64,000 nucleotides of DNA from 2-02-FULL-45-10 sp964478235 (GCA_964478235.1 CAYZGX010000003.1:11795-75794); one strand, 5' to 3'; shown: positions 16,473 to 25,588, counted from the stretch's first letter. The notes: generated by a model not told the origin, from the sequence alone. Numbers and translations: made by a program.

Positions 16473-17189
16473 ATGCACCATAACCCTAATTTTATCCATC
16501 ACAAAAAAGATACGCTCGCTACATCAGTAGTGCGCGAGATTATTTTTGGAATGGAAGATGGTTTGGTGTCGACGATGGGTGCTGTCACCGGCATTGCGGC
16601 TGCGAGCCAAGATCATTTTATCGTGGTGTTATCAGGTCTGGTTATTATTGCTGTTGAGTCAGTATCAATGGGTGTCGGTTCGTATTTATCGACCAAATCA
16701 GAAAAAGAAATTGACGAACGAAAATTACACGAAGAAAAAATCGAGCTTAAAAAATTTCCTGAAGAAGAAGAAATTGAGTTGGCGGAGATGTATGTGGCTG
16801 ACGGTTGGCCAAAAACTCTCGCCAAAGATATGGCTGCAACAGCTGCAAAAAACAAAAAATTATTTTTACAAGAAATGGCCTATCGCGAGCTCAAAGTGTT
16901 CCCCGACCAAATGGAACACCCGCTTCAGAACGGCATCTCTATGGGAGTGGCCTATGTAATTGGTGGTACTATCGCTTTACTGCCGTATATTTTTATTAAA
17001 AACGTTCCGACAGCCATCACCTACTCCGTCATAATTACTCTAATTAGTTTATTTATGCTGGGGGCTGGTACAACCAGGTTTTCTAAGCGCAGTTGGTGGA
17101 AAGCAGGCCTTGAAATGCTCATTCTCGCGAGCGTCGCCGCTGGGTTTGGGTATGGAGCAGGTCAATTAGCAGAACTGATTTTGCAGTAA
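16473..17189 (+). CDS. VIT1/CCC1-family iron or manganese transporter
   Basis: 238 residues. The N-terminal VREIIFGMEDGLVSTMGAVTGI is diagnostic of VIT1/CCC1 proteins, which move Fe2+ or Mn2+ out of the cytoplasm by proton exchange. Two helices are followed by an acidic cytoplasmic loop (KSEKEIDERKLHEEKIELKKFPEEEEIELAEMY region, metal-binding in the family) and three more helices. The open frame reaches a GTG at 16467, but ATG 16473 starts at MHHN. It is 18 bases after ychF, so co-transcription is possible. Confidence 0.88.
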   Translation: MHHNPNFIHHKKDTLATSVVREIIFGMEDGLVSTMGAVTGIAAASQDHFIVVLSGLVIIAVESVSMGVGSYLSTKSEKEIDERKLHEEKIELKKFPEEEEIELAEMYVADGWPKTLAKDMAATAAKNKKLFLQEMAYRELKVFPDQMEHPLQNGISMGVAYVIGGTIALLPYIFIKNVPTAITYSVIITLISLFMLGAGTTRFSKRSWWKAGLEMLILASVAAGFGYGAGQLAELILQ

Positions 17190-17205
17190 TACTAATTTTT
17201 TTACT

Positions 17206-17739
17206 ATGCAAATAAAACCAGCAGCCATAGGCGGCATAACAGCACTTTTATTGGTTGGTGCTGGATGTGAAATGCAAAACACTGTACCAAATAATGCTAC
17301 CCAACAAGAAGAAGCGCAAGCAGAAACCGCCCCAGCAGTAGGCACAGAGCGGCGCGCTACGCAGCCAACAGCTCCAGCTAGTCGCCAGGCAACACCAGAC
17401 AATGGTGATAGTGAAGAGTTAAAAACCAACCCAGGTCTCACACAAGCTGAAAACCTCTTTGAGCAGTACCGAACGCGCATGACTCTGGCAGCAGTTGCAG
17501 CAGCACCAAAAATCGCCCCTTTGTACGATAAGCCAGATTGGGCGAATTATGAACCCTACGCCAAAGCTATGTATGACGAGGGTTTAGTTGCCTCCAAAGC
17601 TTTGCTTGAGGCCACTAACGCCTTTGAGAATAAAGAATCAGGGGCAGAAGTGCTCATTGCCAAAGCAAACACAGCAATGAAATTATTTTTAGAAAAAATT
17701 CAGGCCTTTGAAGCGCGTTGGGCGGTTTCTGGTCAATAA
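17206..17739 (+). CDS. Predicted lipoprotein of unknown function
   Basis: 177 residues. A hydrophobic leader with the lipobox LVGAGC (Cys21) suggests a membrane-anchored lipoprotein. A low-complexity Gln/Glu/Ala/Pro/Thr linker (about 25-75) leads to a helical domain (ENLFEQYRTRMTLAAVAAAPKI, then YAKAMYDEGLVASKALLEATNAFENK). No family is recognised. It is 16 bases after the VIT gene and 9 before another lipoprotein, so the three probably form one unit. Confidence 0.7.
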   Translation: MQIKPAAIGGITALLLVGAGCEMQNTVPNNATQQEEAQAETAPAVGTERRATQPTAPASRQATPDNGDSEELKTNPGLTQAENLFEQYRTRMTLAAVAAAPKIAPLYDKPDWANYEPYAKAMYDEGLVASKALLEATNAFENKESGAEVLIAKANTAMKLFLEKIQAFEARWAVSGQ

Positions 17740-17748
17740 ATATACTCT

Positions 17749-18132
17749 ATGAAAAAATTAGCGACAGTACTAGTGGGGCTTGTGTTGTTAGGTGGTGGTT
17801 GTGCTCCAACAGCACCAACCCCAGTCTCAGAAAATACCGAAGAAGCTGTTCAGGCAAGAATGTCAGGGCAGATTACTCAGATTGTTGATGATAGCACCTT
17901 TATTATTCTCAAAAAGAGCCCAGAAACCGGTGAAGACACTACTGAAAAAATTAGCGTTACCTATAATGAAAAAACACGTTTTGCAGTACCTGATGGATCG
18001 GGTATTGGGGCACCGATTGCCAAGCCGCAGATTGAAGCGGGGATGGTGGTTGAAGTGCAAGGTGAGCTAGAAGTTGGCTTAGACCCGTACGCAATGCTGT
18101 TTGCTAATAATATTATCTTCAACGCCGAATAA
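17749..18132 (+). CDS. Predicted lipoprotein with an OB-like (DUF5666-type) domain
   Basis: 127 residues. Lipobox LGGGC at Cys18, then a beta-rich domain: MSGQITQIVDDSTFIILKK, ISVTYNEKTRF and IEAGMVVEVQGELEV, with alternating hydrophobic strands like DUF5666 or other OB-fold proteins. The function is unknown. The bases before the ATG, TATACTCT, have no Shine-Dalgarno. A strong terminator follows 10 bases after the stop. Confidence 0.7.
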   Translation: MKKLATVLVGLVLLGGGCAPTAPTPVSENTEEAVQARMSGQITQIVDDSTFIILKKSPETGEDTTEKISVTYNEKTRFAVPDGSGIGAPIAKPQIEAGMVVEVQGELEVGLDPYAMLFANNIIFNAE

Positions 18133-18142
18133 AGAAAAAACA

Positions 18143-18173
18143 AAAAACCGACCACGAAGGTCGGTTTTTTTAT
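18143..18173. terminator. Bidirectional terminator between lipoprotein and pilus operons
   Basis: AAAACCGACC / GGTCGGTTTTTTT hairpin; the minus strand also ends in a long T-run. It serves convergent genes. Confidence 0.88.
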
Positions 18174-19370
18174 TTAACCCTTGTAGATAAATTTCCAAAT
18201 TTCACGCCCGACATGCTGGCCGGGACGATCGTAGAGAACATAAGGCTCACGGGAAATGTCGCTTGGTAAAAGCGGTTGTGGTTTGAAGCCAAGCGAGGCA
18301 ATCGCGGGTACTGTTTTTTCGGCAGTACGAACAAGATCTTTGCCGGCACGAAAGCGCGGTAAAATAAAAACAATTTGAGCACCGGGCTTTAGTATGGAGA
18401 CAAGAGAAGAAAATGTTTTTTGGTACAGTACAACTAATTCAGCAGTATTTTTTTTGAGTGCCTCTGCTGTTTCAAAACCCTTGAGTGGTGGGCCAAGAAA
18501 CGGTTCAGTCATAACACCGTCGATGCTATGAGCTGGAATGTTTTTTGGAACCGAGCGAATATCATGTTCAAAAACGGTCATAGCTGGAGAAGTGTGTGGG
18601 GCAATATGAGTATGCAACCAAGTGTTGTTGGTGTTGGTGTCGGCAATCGCTTTGGCGCTAATATCGCTGCCAAATAGCTTAGTATAACCAAGTAAAGTCG
18701 CCTCCATAAGCGTGGTGCCAGAACCACACGATGGGTCGTAGAGTGTAGCGGTTTTTGGCAAGCCAAGACAATTAATCATCATGATGGCTAGTTTGGGCGG
18801 AAGCATTCCGCTCACATCATCGCGCCCTGGGCGGCCAAAATCGCGAGCACTAAGCGCTTCAAACGGCTGAACAGCGCGAGTTTGGGCAAGAGAAAACGTT
18901 GTGCCGGTTGGTAAAATGATAAACTCTGCTCCGCGCGAAAGAAGACCATTTTTTTCCACGGACACCGATGATAAATCAAGTTTTCCACGATTATCAACAT
19001 AACGCACCGACCGTCCTTCGGCTTTAAGTTTCTTTTTAATTTCTTTACCAAAATCCTCCAGTAATTTTCCGCTCAAGGTAAGTTTTTCACCAGGATAACT
19101 ACTCAGACCAAAAATAATTTTGCTATCTTGAACAAGCAGGCGTTCAAAAATAGTACTCAGCAACTCTTCGCGAGTGAGACCGAGAGCAATTTCTTGGGCA
19201 ATTTTTACTGTACCACCAAGCTCGGTGATTAATTTCTTTGGTTCACAAGTAAGCGTAGAGCCAAAAACAGCGTTCGCGAGCGGGGTAAACGTAGCAGTAG
19301 GAAATAAGCCAAACAACTCAGCCAAAGATAGCTTCGGCTCGTGTCCGGTGATAAACCAATAAGAGGACAT
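18174..19370 (-). CDS. Trm11/TrmG10-like RNA methyltransferase
   Basis: About 398 residues. An N-terminal THUMP-like region (MSSYWFITGHEPKLSLAELFGL) is followed by a class I methyltransferase: FGRPGRDDVSGMLPPKLA, DPSCGSGTTLMEA (SAM site) and GSDISAKAIADT. The catalytic motif reads TEPFLGPP instead of DPPYG. Such proteins modify G10 of tRNA in archaea and eukaryotes; bacterial members of this kind are mostly from Patescibacteria and RNA targets are inferred. The frame extends upstream to 19463, but 19370 gives the typical N-terminus and lies 7 bases after the upstream stop. It is the last gene of the pilus operon. Confidence 0.78.
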   Translation of the reverse strand: MSSYWFITGHEPKLSLAELFGLFPTATFTPLANAVFGSTLTCEPKKLITELGGTVKIAQEIALGLTREELLSTIFERLLVQDSKIIFGLSSYPGEKLTLSGKLLEDFGKEIKKKLKAEGRSVRYVDNRGKLDLSSVSVEKNGLLSRGAEFIILPTGTTFSLAQTRAVQPFEALSARDFGRPGRDDVSGMLPPKLAIMMINCLGLPKTATLYDPSCGSGTTLMEATLLGYTKLFGSDISAKAIADTNTNNTWLHTHIAPHTSPAMTVFEHDIRSVPKNIPAHSIDGVMTEPFLGPPLKGFETAEALKKNTAELVVLYQKTFSSLVSILKPGAQIVFILPRFRAGKDLVRTAEKTVPAIASLGFKPQPLLPSDISREPYVLYDRPGQHVGREIWKFIYKG

Positions 19371-19377
19371 ATAATGC

Positions 19378-19710
19378 TTAGGATCGCGGAGTAGGAGTGG
19401 TAGTAGCTGGTCGAGGCACCGGAACAAAGACATTCCGAAGCGTTGAGGAGGGAACACTAGCATTATTCTTGAGAAGTATCAAGGTTCTAGCCTGATCAAA
19501 GGAATTTTGGTTAATAACGGTAATAACGGTGGCAAAATTAAGCACAGCAATAGTATCAGCGTCTTCCAGTGTTCGATAAATTTTAAGATAGATAAAATAG
19601 ATACTACCAACAGCGCTGGCGAGCAAAAAAGCCAGTGTCAAAATACTGACAATTCGCCAGCCAAGATAGGCGGTGGTTTTTTGTAGTTTTGGAAATTTAA
19701 TTGACAGCAT
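19378..19710 (-). CDS. Small membrane protein of the type IV pilus operon
   Basis: 110 residues with one helix near residues 20-42 (IVSILTLAFLLASAVGSIYFIYL) and a Pro/Thr-rich end (VPRPATTTPTP). It sits where pilP often lies, but no PilP features are seen, so I leave it unnamed. The start overlaps the end of the pilO-like gene by 14 bases, which points to translational coupling. Confidence 0.65.
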   Translation of the reverse strand: MLSIKFPKLQKTTAYLGWRIVSILTLAFLLASAVGSIYFIYLKIYRTLEDADTIAVLNFATVITVINQNSFDQARTLILLKNNASVPSSTLRNVFVPVPRPATTTPTPRS

Positions 19711-20245
19711 AGAGACTCATTTCAATGGTAGCGTTAATAAGTTGTTCAGTCGGACGATTTCTGTCTGACACACTACTCATTGTTAGGCGGTTAATAGAGA
19801 TAAAATAGGGAACTCGCTCCAGAGCGGTTATATAGGTAAGAACATTGGTGTAGCCGCCCGAGACAGATATAGAGAAAGTAATCTTTTTGTCAGTGATAGT
19901 ATCGAGATTGGAAGAAAGAACTTTGTAACTTAGTTTATTGTGAGAAGCGGTTTCTTCAAGCAGGGTAATCAAAGCGAGCTCGTTACCAAGAGTATAGAGA
20001 TGATCGTCGAACGTCTCAAGCTGGTCTTTAATTTCGGCAATTTTTTTGACGGAAACTTTAGCGTTAGCACTTCGAGCGTAGCGCTGCTCAAGATAGAAGC
20101 GAAGATTGTACGTTTCTTTATCGGCTTCATAAATCGCTTTGACCGTTGGCACCAAGATAAACCCAATAATAATCAACAAAATAACGCCAAAACTAGCTAC
20201 CAGAGCCTGTATTTTCTGCCCAGTTGTCAGATGTGGTAATGGCAT
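19697..20245 (-). CDS. pilO: PilO-like pilus assembly protein
   Basis: 182 residues. An N-terminal membrane helix (about residues 10-32, LVASFGVILLIIIGFILVP) is followed by a coiled coil and a small alpha/beta domain (IADKKITFSISVSGGYTNVLTYITALERVPYFISI), the design of PilO. PilO pairs with PilN in the inner-membrane alignment complex. Sequence identity is low in this family; the place behind pilN supports the call. Confidence 0.75.
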   Translation of the reverse strand: MPLPHLTTGQKIQALVASFGVILLIIIGFILVPTVKAIYEADKETYNLRFYLEQRYARSANAKVSVKKIAEIKDQLETFDDHLYTLGNELALITLLEETASHNKLSYKVLSSNLDTITDKKITFSISVSGGYTNVLTYITALERVPYFISINRLTMSSVSDRNRPTEQLINATIEMSLYAVN

Positions 20246-20249
20246 AAGG

Positions 20250-20801
20250 TTATGATTTTTTTAGCGGTGACGGTAAAGCAATCGATCCTTTAATTTCAAA
20301 ACCAACATTCTCCTTTTGGAATAGCTGTGATTTTGGAGTAGAAACATTCTTGATCCAAGGGATAGTGGCTAAAATTTGCTGGAAATTAAGGAGGGCTGGG
20401 CGAGATTCAGCGTTGCCAGTAATAAGAATCGTGTTATTTTTTCGATCAATATCAAGCACTTGAAGAGTAATAGTTGAAGGAATAACAGCAAACAGCTCCT
20501 GGAGACGTTCAGAAATGATAGTGAAATCAGCTCCTGATAACGTCACTGATTTGGTCAGGCTGTTAATACGACGGACTTCTTGGTCGACCGCTGTTTGTTC
20601 ACGATTAATAAGCAAGGTGCTGGTGGAAAGATCGGCCAAAGTTTGACTGATGATTAAAAGACCAAGTAAGTGGATGACGGTGATAAAAGAAAAAACCAAA
20701 ATAGTTATTTCCAAAAGTTCTTTAACGAAAATAAAACGCACTAAGTTTAAAAACTTTTTTCGTTTGTCTGGTGATAGTAAATTGAGGTGGAGAGTCTTCA
20801 T
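20250..20801 (-). CDS. pilN: PilN-like pilus assembly protein
   Basis: 183 residues. LHLNLLSPDKRKK at the N-terminus, a membrane helix (about 28-55) and a ferredoxin-like C-terminal domain (ITLQVLDIDRKNNTILITGNAESRPAL) match PilN. The N-terminal tail of PilN binds PilM. The ATG overlaps the pilM stop codon in ATGA, so translation of the two is coupled. Confidence 0.82.
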   Translation of the reverse strand: MKTLHLNLLSPDKRKKFLNLVRFIFVKELLEITILVFSFITVIHLLGLLIISQTLADLSTSTLLINREQTAVDQEVRRINSLTKSVTLSGADFTIISERLQELFAVIPSTITLQVLDIDRKNNTILITGNAESRPALLNFQQILATIPWIKNVSTPKSQLFQKENVGFEIKGSIALPSPLKKS

Positions 20802-21886
20802 ACGCCGTCGTCGTGTAATGGATTATGAGCAGCTCGAAGAGCGAGGCCAAGCGGAAGGGCGAGTGATAGGTCACTATCTTTTACAGGGGTATTTTTGTAA
20901 GTAACATTTTTCCAAATATGACCGGGGTGGGTGGAAATTTTCAGTTTTTGGGATAAAATCAGATCTAAATTAGCAAGACCAGCAGCTGGCCCAGCCATAG
21001 TTCCGTGTGAAATGGTATTGGTGCTGGAGAAATGATCTTGGTAGAAGGTTATAGCGTTTTGAATATCGTCAACCAAGCGTTTTAGCATGCCATCAACAAC
21101 GTTAATATATTTAGGGTATTTTTTGGAATGAACACATCCTTGTTCTTTGATAAAAGATAATGCTTCATCATGAGTAATTTTGAGGCCTTGAGACACCGCT
21201 GTGGTGAGAAGAGATAGCGAAAACGGTAGGGAAGCGCTAAATTGAATAGTATCATGGTCATAGACCACCAAACTGGAGCGGTCGTAGCCCAAATGAAACA
21301 AAGCACGAGCTTGCCCCGTATAGTCTTTGTCTTCAGTGATAAGGACGCGGGTGAGAGCGGCCGCTTCCATATCCAATGCAAGCGGATTAAGGCCTGCCGC
21401 CTCAAGAAGATAGGTGTAGGAGTCAGAAGCAATTTTAGTGACGCTGGTGAGCAAAAATTGCGTCTCTTTTTCTGAGGTAGTAATCATTTGCCAGTCAAAA
21501 TAGGCCTCATCTTCGCTGAAAGGCAAGTGTTTGGAGGCGTGGTAATGAATATCGTCGGTGGTAATTTCTTTGTCTGAGCCTGGAATAGTAATCAAAGTAA
21601 TAAAGGTCTTTGGCTCAGGAATGTTAGCTACTACCCAGGGGCTTTTAATTTTTTTATAAGCCCCATCTTCTCCAAGAAGATGTAAAATTTTTCGACGAAC
21701 GACTTCCGGTTGTTCGATTTCTCCGTTTACAATACAGCCTGGCGGAAGAGTGGTAGTGCGCAAATTAGCAACCGAAAAATACTCCTTGCCAAATAAAGGA
21801 GAGTGGTGATTAAGTTGGAGCAGGGTCAAGGACAAATCATCGATGTAGAGACCGAACGCCCCAGGAAATGGGTTGCTTAAAAACAT
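20798..21886 (-). CDS. pilM: PilM, actin-like pilus assembly ATPase
   Basis: 362 residues. FGLYIDDLSLTLLQL opens the actin-like fold, and later AAGLNPLALDMEAAALTRVL, FHLGYDRSSLVVY and GPAAGLANLDLILSQKL match PilM. It forms the cytoplasmic ring of the pilus alignment complex. It ends in TGA, the only TGA stop I found among the genes of this window; the stop overlaps the pilN start. Confidence 0.85.
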   Translation of the reverse strand: MFLSNPFPGAFGLYIDDLSLTLLQLNHHSPLFGKEYFSVANLRTTTLPPGCIVNGEIEQPEVVRRKILHLLGEDGAYKKIKSPWVVANIPEPKTFITLITIPGSDKEITTDDIHYHASKHLPFSEDEAYFDWQMITTSEKETQFLLTSVTKIASDSYTYLLEAAGLNPLALDMEAAALTRVLITEDKDYTGQARALFHLGYDRSSLVVYDHDTIQFSASLPFSLSLLTTAVSQGLKITHDEALSFIKEQGCVHSKKYPKYINVVDGMLKRLVDDIQNAITFYQDHFSSTNTISHGTMAGPAAGLANLDLILSQKLKISTHPGHIWKNVTYKNTPVKDSDLSLALPLGLALRAAHNPLHDDGV

Positions 21887-21892
21887 ATTTTT

Positions 21893-23002
21893 TTAGAAAC
21901 TTTGAGCCAGCGAGTACATCGGCATGATAACAGCCACCGCCACACCCATAATAAGAATCATAACCGGCTCAACAATCGTTGAAAAATTACGCATGGTAGC
22001 GTCAACCTCTTCGCCATAATATTCGGACAATTCTGACAGCATGTGGTCTACCTGACCCGATTGTTCACCCACCATAATCATCTGCACCACCATTGGGGGG
22101 AAGTACATCGGGTATTTAGCCAGTGTTTCAGATAGTGGGGAACCCTTTTTGAGATCCTCAGCCATCACTAGAACACTTTCGCGGTAGCGAACGTTACCTA
22201 ACACCTGAGCGGTAATTTTTACCGCTTCAATAATTGGCAAGGCACTTTGGAGAAGTGAAGATAGCGTGAGAGTGAAGCGGGCAATATTAATTTTCTTCAT
22301 AATAATACCAAACACCGGTAGTTTGAGAAGAAAAGCATGAACTTGGTATTTGACCGGTGGTTTGCGCAAGAGCCAGATACAAAAACTAACAAAAGCAACA
22401 AGACCAAGAGCGACAAGCAGAGCGTACTTTTCAGAAAAATTGACCACGCCCATTAAGATGCGAGTTGGCAGTGGTAGCTCAGCGTTAAAATCGTTGAACA
22501 TCACTAAGATTTTTGGTAATACAAAGACCACCATTTCAATACCGATACCAGTCATAGCGGTCATAATTACTGCCGGGTAAATGAGTGCACCACGAATACG
22601 GCTGGTCAGCTCATGGCTCTTTTTCATCTGATTATAGACTTGCTCGAGCGATTCCTGCATTTTACCAGCCGATTCACCGGCAGCAATCATGCTCACATAA
22701 ATTGGAGGGAACACTGCTGGGTAATCAGCCAGCACTTCGCTCAGCTGACGGCCTTTTTCAACTTGGAGCTTGATTTCACCTAAAATGCCTTGAAGACGTT
22801 TATTGTCCACCTGCTCAGCTAGAATACGCAAGCCATCAATAATCGACAGGCCGGCTTTGACCATGATCGACAAGTTGTGAACAAATAACATTTTCTGAAC
22901 AAACGGAATACGAACCAGATGATCATTAATCCAGGCAGTAAATTTATCCGGTGGCGGAGCTGTTTTTGTCGCCGATAGTTGTTTTTTGGTAGCAACTCGC
23001 AT
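21893..23002 (-). CDS. pilC: PilC, type IV pilus inner-membrane platform protein
   Basis: 369 residues with the two GspF/T2SSF domains (FVQKMLFVHNLSIMVKAGLSIIDGLRILAEQ and FTLTLSSLLQSALPIIEAVKI), each starting a helical repeat, and three membrane helices (about 145-170, 195-215, 345-365). PilC couples the ATPase to pilin assembly. It starts 2 bases after the pilB stop. Confidence 0.9.
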   Translation of the reverse strand: MRVATKKQLSATKTAPPPDKFTAWINDHLVRIPFVQKMLFVHNLSIMVKAGLSIIDGLRILAEQVDNKRLQGILGEIKLQVEKGRQLSEVLADYPAVFPPIYVSMIAAGESAGKMQESLEQVYNQMKKSHELTSRIRGALIYPAVIMTAMTGIGIEMVVFVLPKILVMFNDFNAELPLPTRILMGVVNFSEKYALLVALGLVAFVSFCIWLLRKPPVKYQVHAFLLKLPVFGIIMKKINIARFTLTLSSLLQSALPIIEAVKITAQVLGNVRYRESVLVMAEDLKKGSPLSETLAKYPMYFPPMVVQMIMVGEQSGQVDHMLSELSEYYGEEVDATMRNFSTIVEPVMILIMGVAVAVIMPMYSLAQSF

Positions 23003-23004
23003 AC

Positions 23005-24726
23005 TTATTCTTTGGTCACGCGTAAGATCTCACTAATTGTAGTGATACCCATTTTAGCTTTGAGGAGCGCATCCTCAAGCATCGTTAACATACCGTTTTT
23101 ACGAGCAGCCGCAGCAATTTCATCAGCTGAAGCGCGCTTATTGACCATAGTTACAATGTCTGGGGTGATTTCCAGCACTTCATAAATACCCTGACGGCCT
23201 TTGTAGCCAGTGTCACCACAGCGTCGGCAGCCTTCGCCTTGAAAAAAAGTAGTTGGGTCAGTATTTCGTCCTTTATCTTTTGGAATATTATTTTTGAAAA
23301 GGGTGACTAGTTTTTCGGTGGCAAACAAGCGGGCTAAATCATCAGCTGCTGTTTTTTCTAGTTTGTATTCTTTTTTACAAAACGTACAAATTTTGCGGAC
23401 TAAACGCTGAGCCACGATGATATTAGCAGTGTAAGCTACTAAAAATGGTGGCACGCCCATATCCAAAAGGCGAGGTAGGGAAGTAGCTGCATCATTGGTG
23501 TGGAGGGTGGAGAGCACCAAGTGGCCAGTCATAGCGGCGTTGATGGCGATTTCAGCAGTTTCTTGGTCGCGGATTTCACCGACCATGATAATATTTGGGT
23601 CTTGGCGAAGAAGCGCGCGAAGGCCAGAGGCAAAAGTGAAGCCAACCTTTGGATTAATCTGTGATTGGTTGACGCCCGGCATGCGATATTCAATTGGATC
23701 CTCAACAGTGGAAATATTCACGCCTGGTTGGTTCAAAATACCAAGTACTGAATAGAGGGTGGTAGTTTTACCGCTACCAGTTGGGCCGGTAACCAAAATC
23801 ATTCCGTGCGGTTTGGTGATGGCACGCTCTACTTTTTGGCGAGCGTCATCAAGGAAGCCGAGCTGATCAAGGGTGAGAGCATTCGTACCTTCATGCAAGA
23901 TACGCATAACCACTTTTTCACCATCATAGACTGGTAAAATAGAGACACGGAAGGCTACTCGTTCGTCGCCAGCCTGGATTTTGAAGCGACCATCTTGTGG
24001 AATCATATGCTCGTCGAGCTTGGCATTACAGAGAATTTTGAGACGAGCAATAACACCACTCTGAATACTCTTTGGCAGGGTCATGATTTGCTTCAAAATA
24101 CCATCAATACGATAGCGGACACTAATATCTTTTTCAGTTGGCTCAATATGGATATCGGAAGCACCTTCAAAAACAGCATTTTCTAAAATACTGTTGACGA
24201 CGTTGATAACATTGACGGCTTCGGCCGCTTTTTTGAGATCACTACCGCCTTCGCCACCTTCGCTGTCTTGGATAACTTTGAGTTGTTCGCTTTCGAGCTC
24301 GGCATGATAGCGACGAAGCGCTTCGCGGAGATCAGACGGAGCGGTGACATAGACTTTCGGTTCAAGACCAGTTTTACGACGCAAAAATTCAATCGTCTGA
24401 ATATCTGACGGGTCGGTCATGGCGATTTTAATCTCACTCGCCGATTTTTCAAAAATAACTACTTGATGAGTGCCAGCAACCGGGCCAGGAATAAGGGCCA
24501 GCACCTCTTTTTTAATCTCACGCCCTTTGAGGGGGATAAAGGTGACCCCAGCGTCAGCGCCGATTTTGGTGTAGAGTTCTTTTTCGTCAATAAGATTATC
24601 GGTAATCAGAACCTCCTCCAAAGTTTTGTTGAGTTTGACCGCTTTAGCCTCAGCTTTGCGCAGTTCAGCGGCGGGTATTTTAAAAGTTGTCTTAAGAAGC
24701 TTCTTAAGATTTGCCGTAGTTGGCAT
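23005..24726 (-). CDS. pilB: PilB/GspE-type pilus extension ATPase
   Basis: About 573 residues. The N-terminal GspE/MshEN domain is followed by the secretion ATPase core: ISVRYRIDGILKQIMTLP, Walker A GPTGSGKTTTLY, GEIRDQETAEIA (Walker B region), HLVLSTLHTNDA. A CTFCKKEY...CRRCGDTGYKGRQGIYE tetracysteine zinc site lies near the end. It drives pilin polymerisation and, in many such cells, DNA uptake. An ATG 24 codons upstream (24798) exists; 24726 gives the family N-terminus. No pilin, prepilin peptidase or PilT gene is in the window. Confidence 0.92.
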   Translation of the reverse strand: MPTTANLKKLLKTTFKIPAAELRKAEAKAVKLNKTLEEVLITDNLIDEKELYTKIGADAGVTFIPLKGREIKKEVLALIPGPVAGTHQVVIFEKSASEIKIAMTDPSDIQTIEFLRRKTGLEPKVYVTAPSDLREALRRYHAELESEQLKVIQDSEGGEGGSDLKKAAEAVNVINVVNSILENAVFEGASDIHIEPTEKDISVRYRIDGILKQIMTLPKSIQSGVIARLKILCNAKLDEHMIPQDGRFKIQAGDERVAFRVSILPVYDGEKVVMRILHEGTNALTLDQLGFLDDARQKVERAITKPHGMILVTGPTGSGKTTTLYSVLGILNQPGVNISTVEDPIEYRMPGVNQSQINPKVGFTFASGLRALLRQDPNIIMVGEIRDQETAEIAINAAMTGHLVLSTLHTNDAATSLPRLLDMGVPPFLVAYTANIIVAQRLVRKICTFCKKEYKLEKTAADDLARLFATEKLVTLFKNNIPKDKGRNTDPTTFFQGEGCRRCGDTGYKGRQGIYEVLEITPDIVTMVNKRASADEIAAAARKNGMLTMLEDALLKAKMGITTISEILRVTKE

Positions 24727-24846
24727 AGAAGTATGCGGAAATGTACCGGACAAGACGGTACATACCGTCAGTATAGCATACTTTAGGGATTTTTTCACTA
24801 AAAACGGGGGTCGGAGAGGTGGTTATCCCCAGACGGTATCAAAACC

Positions 24847-24874
24847 TTGACAATCCCGTCTTTTGTGCTACAAT
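24847..24874 (+). promoter_or_regulatory. Promoter of the rpsF operon
   Basis: TTGACA, 16 bases, TACAAT. A leader of about 190 bases follows. Confidence 0.75.
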
Positions 24875-24881
24875 AAGCCCA

Positions 24882-25069
24882 CTTTAGGCTCTAAGCCAAA
24901 AGTCTTCTGGCAGCTAGCTCCTGCCCGAACAACGCGTTCACTTTATCTTTTATTTATCGTTCATACCTTAGACTATACTCCGAAGTATCTAACGGCTCGG
25001 TATAGCTATCCATTTTGCCCTTAAGCACTTACGCGCGAGTGGCGAAAGGTGTGGATTTAGTAAGCATTT
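24882..25069 (+). promoter_or_regulatory. Long rpsF leader, possible S6:S18 control element
   Basis: No gene is seen. A TTAGGCTCTAAGCC half-palindrome lies just after the -10 region. A hairpin at about 24970-24995 (TTAGA, ATACT-CCGA-AGTAT, CTAA) has a CCG loop; CCG in a leader hairpin is a feature of known S6:S18 autoregulatory RNAs. Its structural match beyond that is not established. Confidence 0.4.
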
Positions 25070-25588
25070 ATGCAGAAATACGAATTATTGTTGATCTTGC
25101 CGGGCACGCTCGACGAAAAAGAAGTTGAAGCTCGCTCACAAGAGATTCTCGCAATCGTCAAAGAACACGGTTCTGATGTGACTGTTGAGAATATGGGTAA
25201 AAATCGCTTGGCCTACCCAATCAAGCAAATCCGCTACGGTTATTACTTTGCCGTCACCTTCAAGGCTGAGTCCAAGGATGTGAAAACATTGGAGCAAAAG
25301 TTTAGCTTGATGCGCGATGTTCTCCGAGCGATCATCAGTTACTACAACACTGATATCACCGCTCAGCAAAAATTAGCCTACACCACCGCACAAGCTAGTG
25401 CGATGACAGTAGTCGCTGATAAAGAAGTTGCTCCATCATTTGAGCCAGCACCACGCAAAGCTGCTCCTATCGAAGAAAAAGTCGAAGAAGTCGCTCCTGT
25501 TGAGAAAGCTGAAAAGCAACTCGATATCGAGCAAATCACCAAAAAACTGGACGATCTGATGAGTGGTGATGTAATTCCTGGTGTTTAA
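25070..25588 (+). CDS. rpsF: 30S ribosomal protein S6 with C-terminal extension
   Basis: 172 residues. The ferredoxin-like S6 core (MQKYELLLILPGTLDEKEVEA, NMGKNRLAYPIKQIRYGYYF, AIISYYNTD) covers about residues 1-100. Ordinary S6 is near 95-135 residues; here an acidic Lys/Glu/Ala/Pro-rich tail of about 70 residues follows. S6 pairs with S18 on the small subunit platform. It heads rpsF-ssb-rpsR. Confidence 0.92.
   Translation: MQKYELLLILPGTLDEKEVEARSQEILAIVKEHGSDVTVENMGKNRLAYPIKQIRYGYYFAVTFKAESKDVKTLEQKFSLMRDVLRAIISYYNTDITAQQKLAYTTAQASAMTVVADKEVAPSFEPAPRKAAPIEEKVEEVAPVEKAEKQLDIEQITKKLDDLMSGDVIPGV

Noticed and set aside
18090..18142. Additional small ORFs around the lipoproteins
   Set aside because: The alternative frames over 17.8-18.1 kb are shadows of the second lipoprotein gene, without start signals.
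20798..20800. TGA in pilM as a reassigned sense codon
   Set aside because: Reading through would add about 17 residues that overlap pilN; an ATGA stop-start overlap is a common bacterial arrangement. Not fully excluded.
24799..25069. Other gene between pilB and rpsF
   Set aside because: No ORF with credible composition; the stretch has a promoter and leader only.
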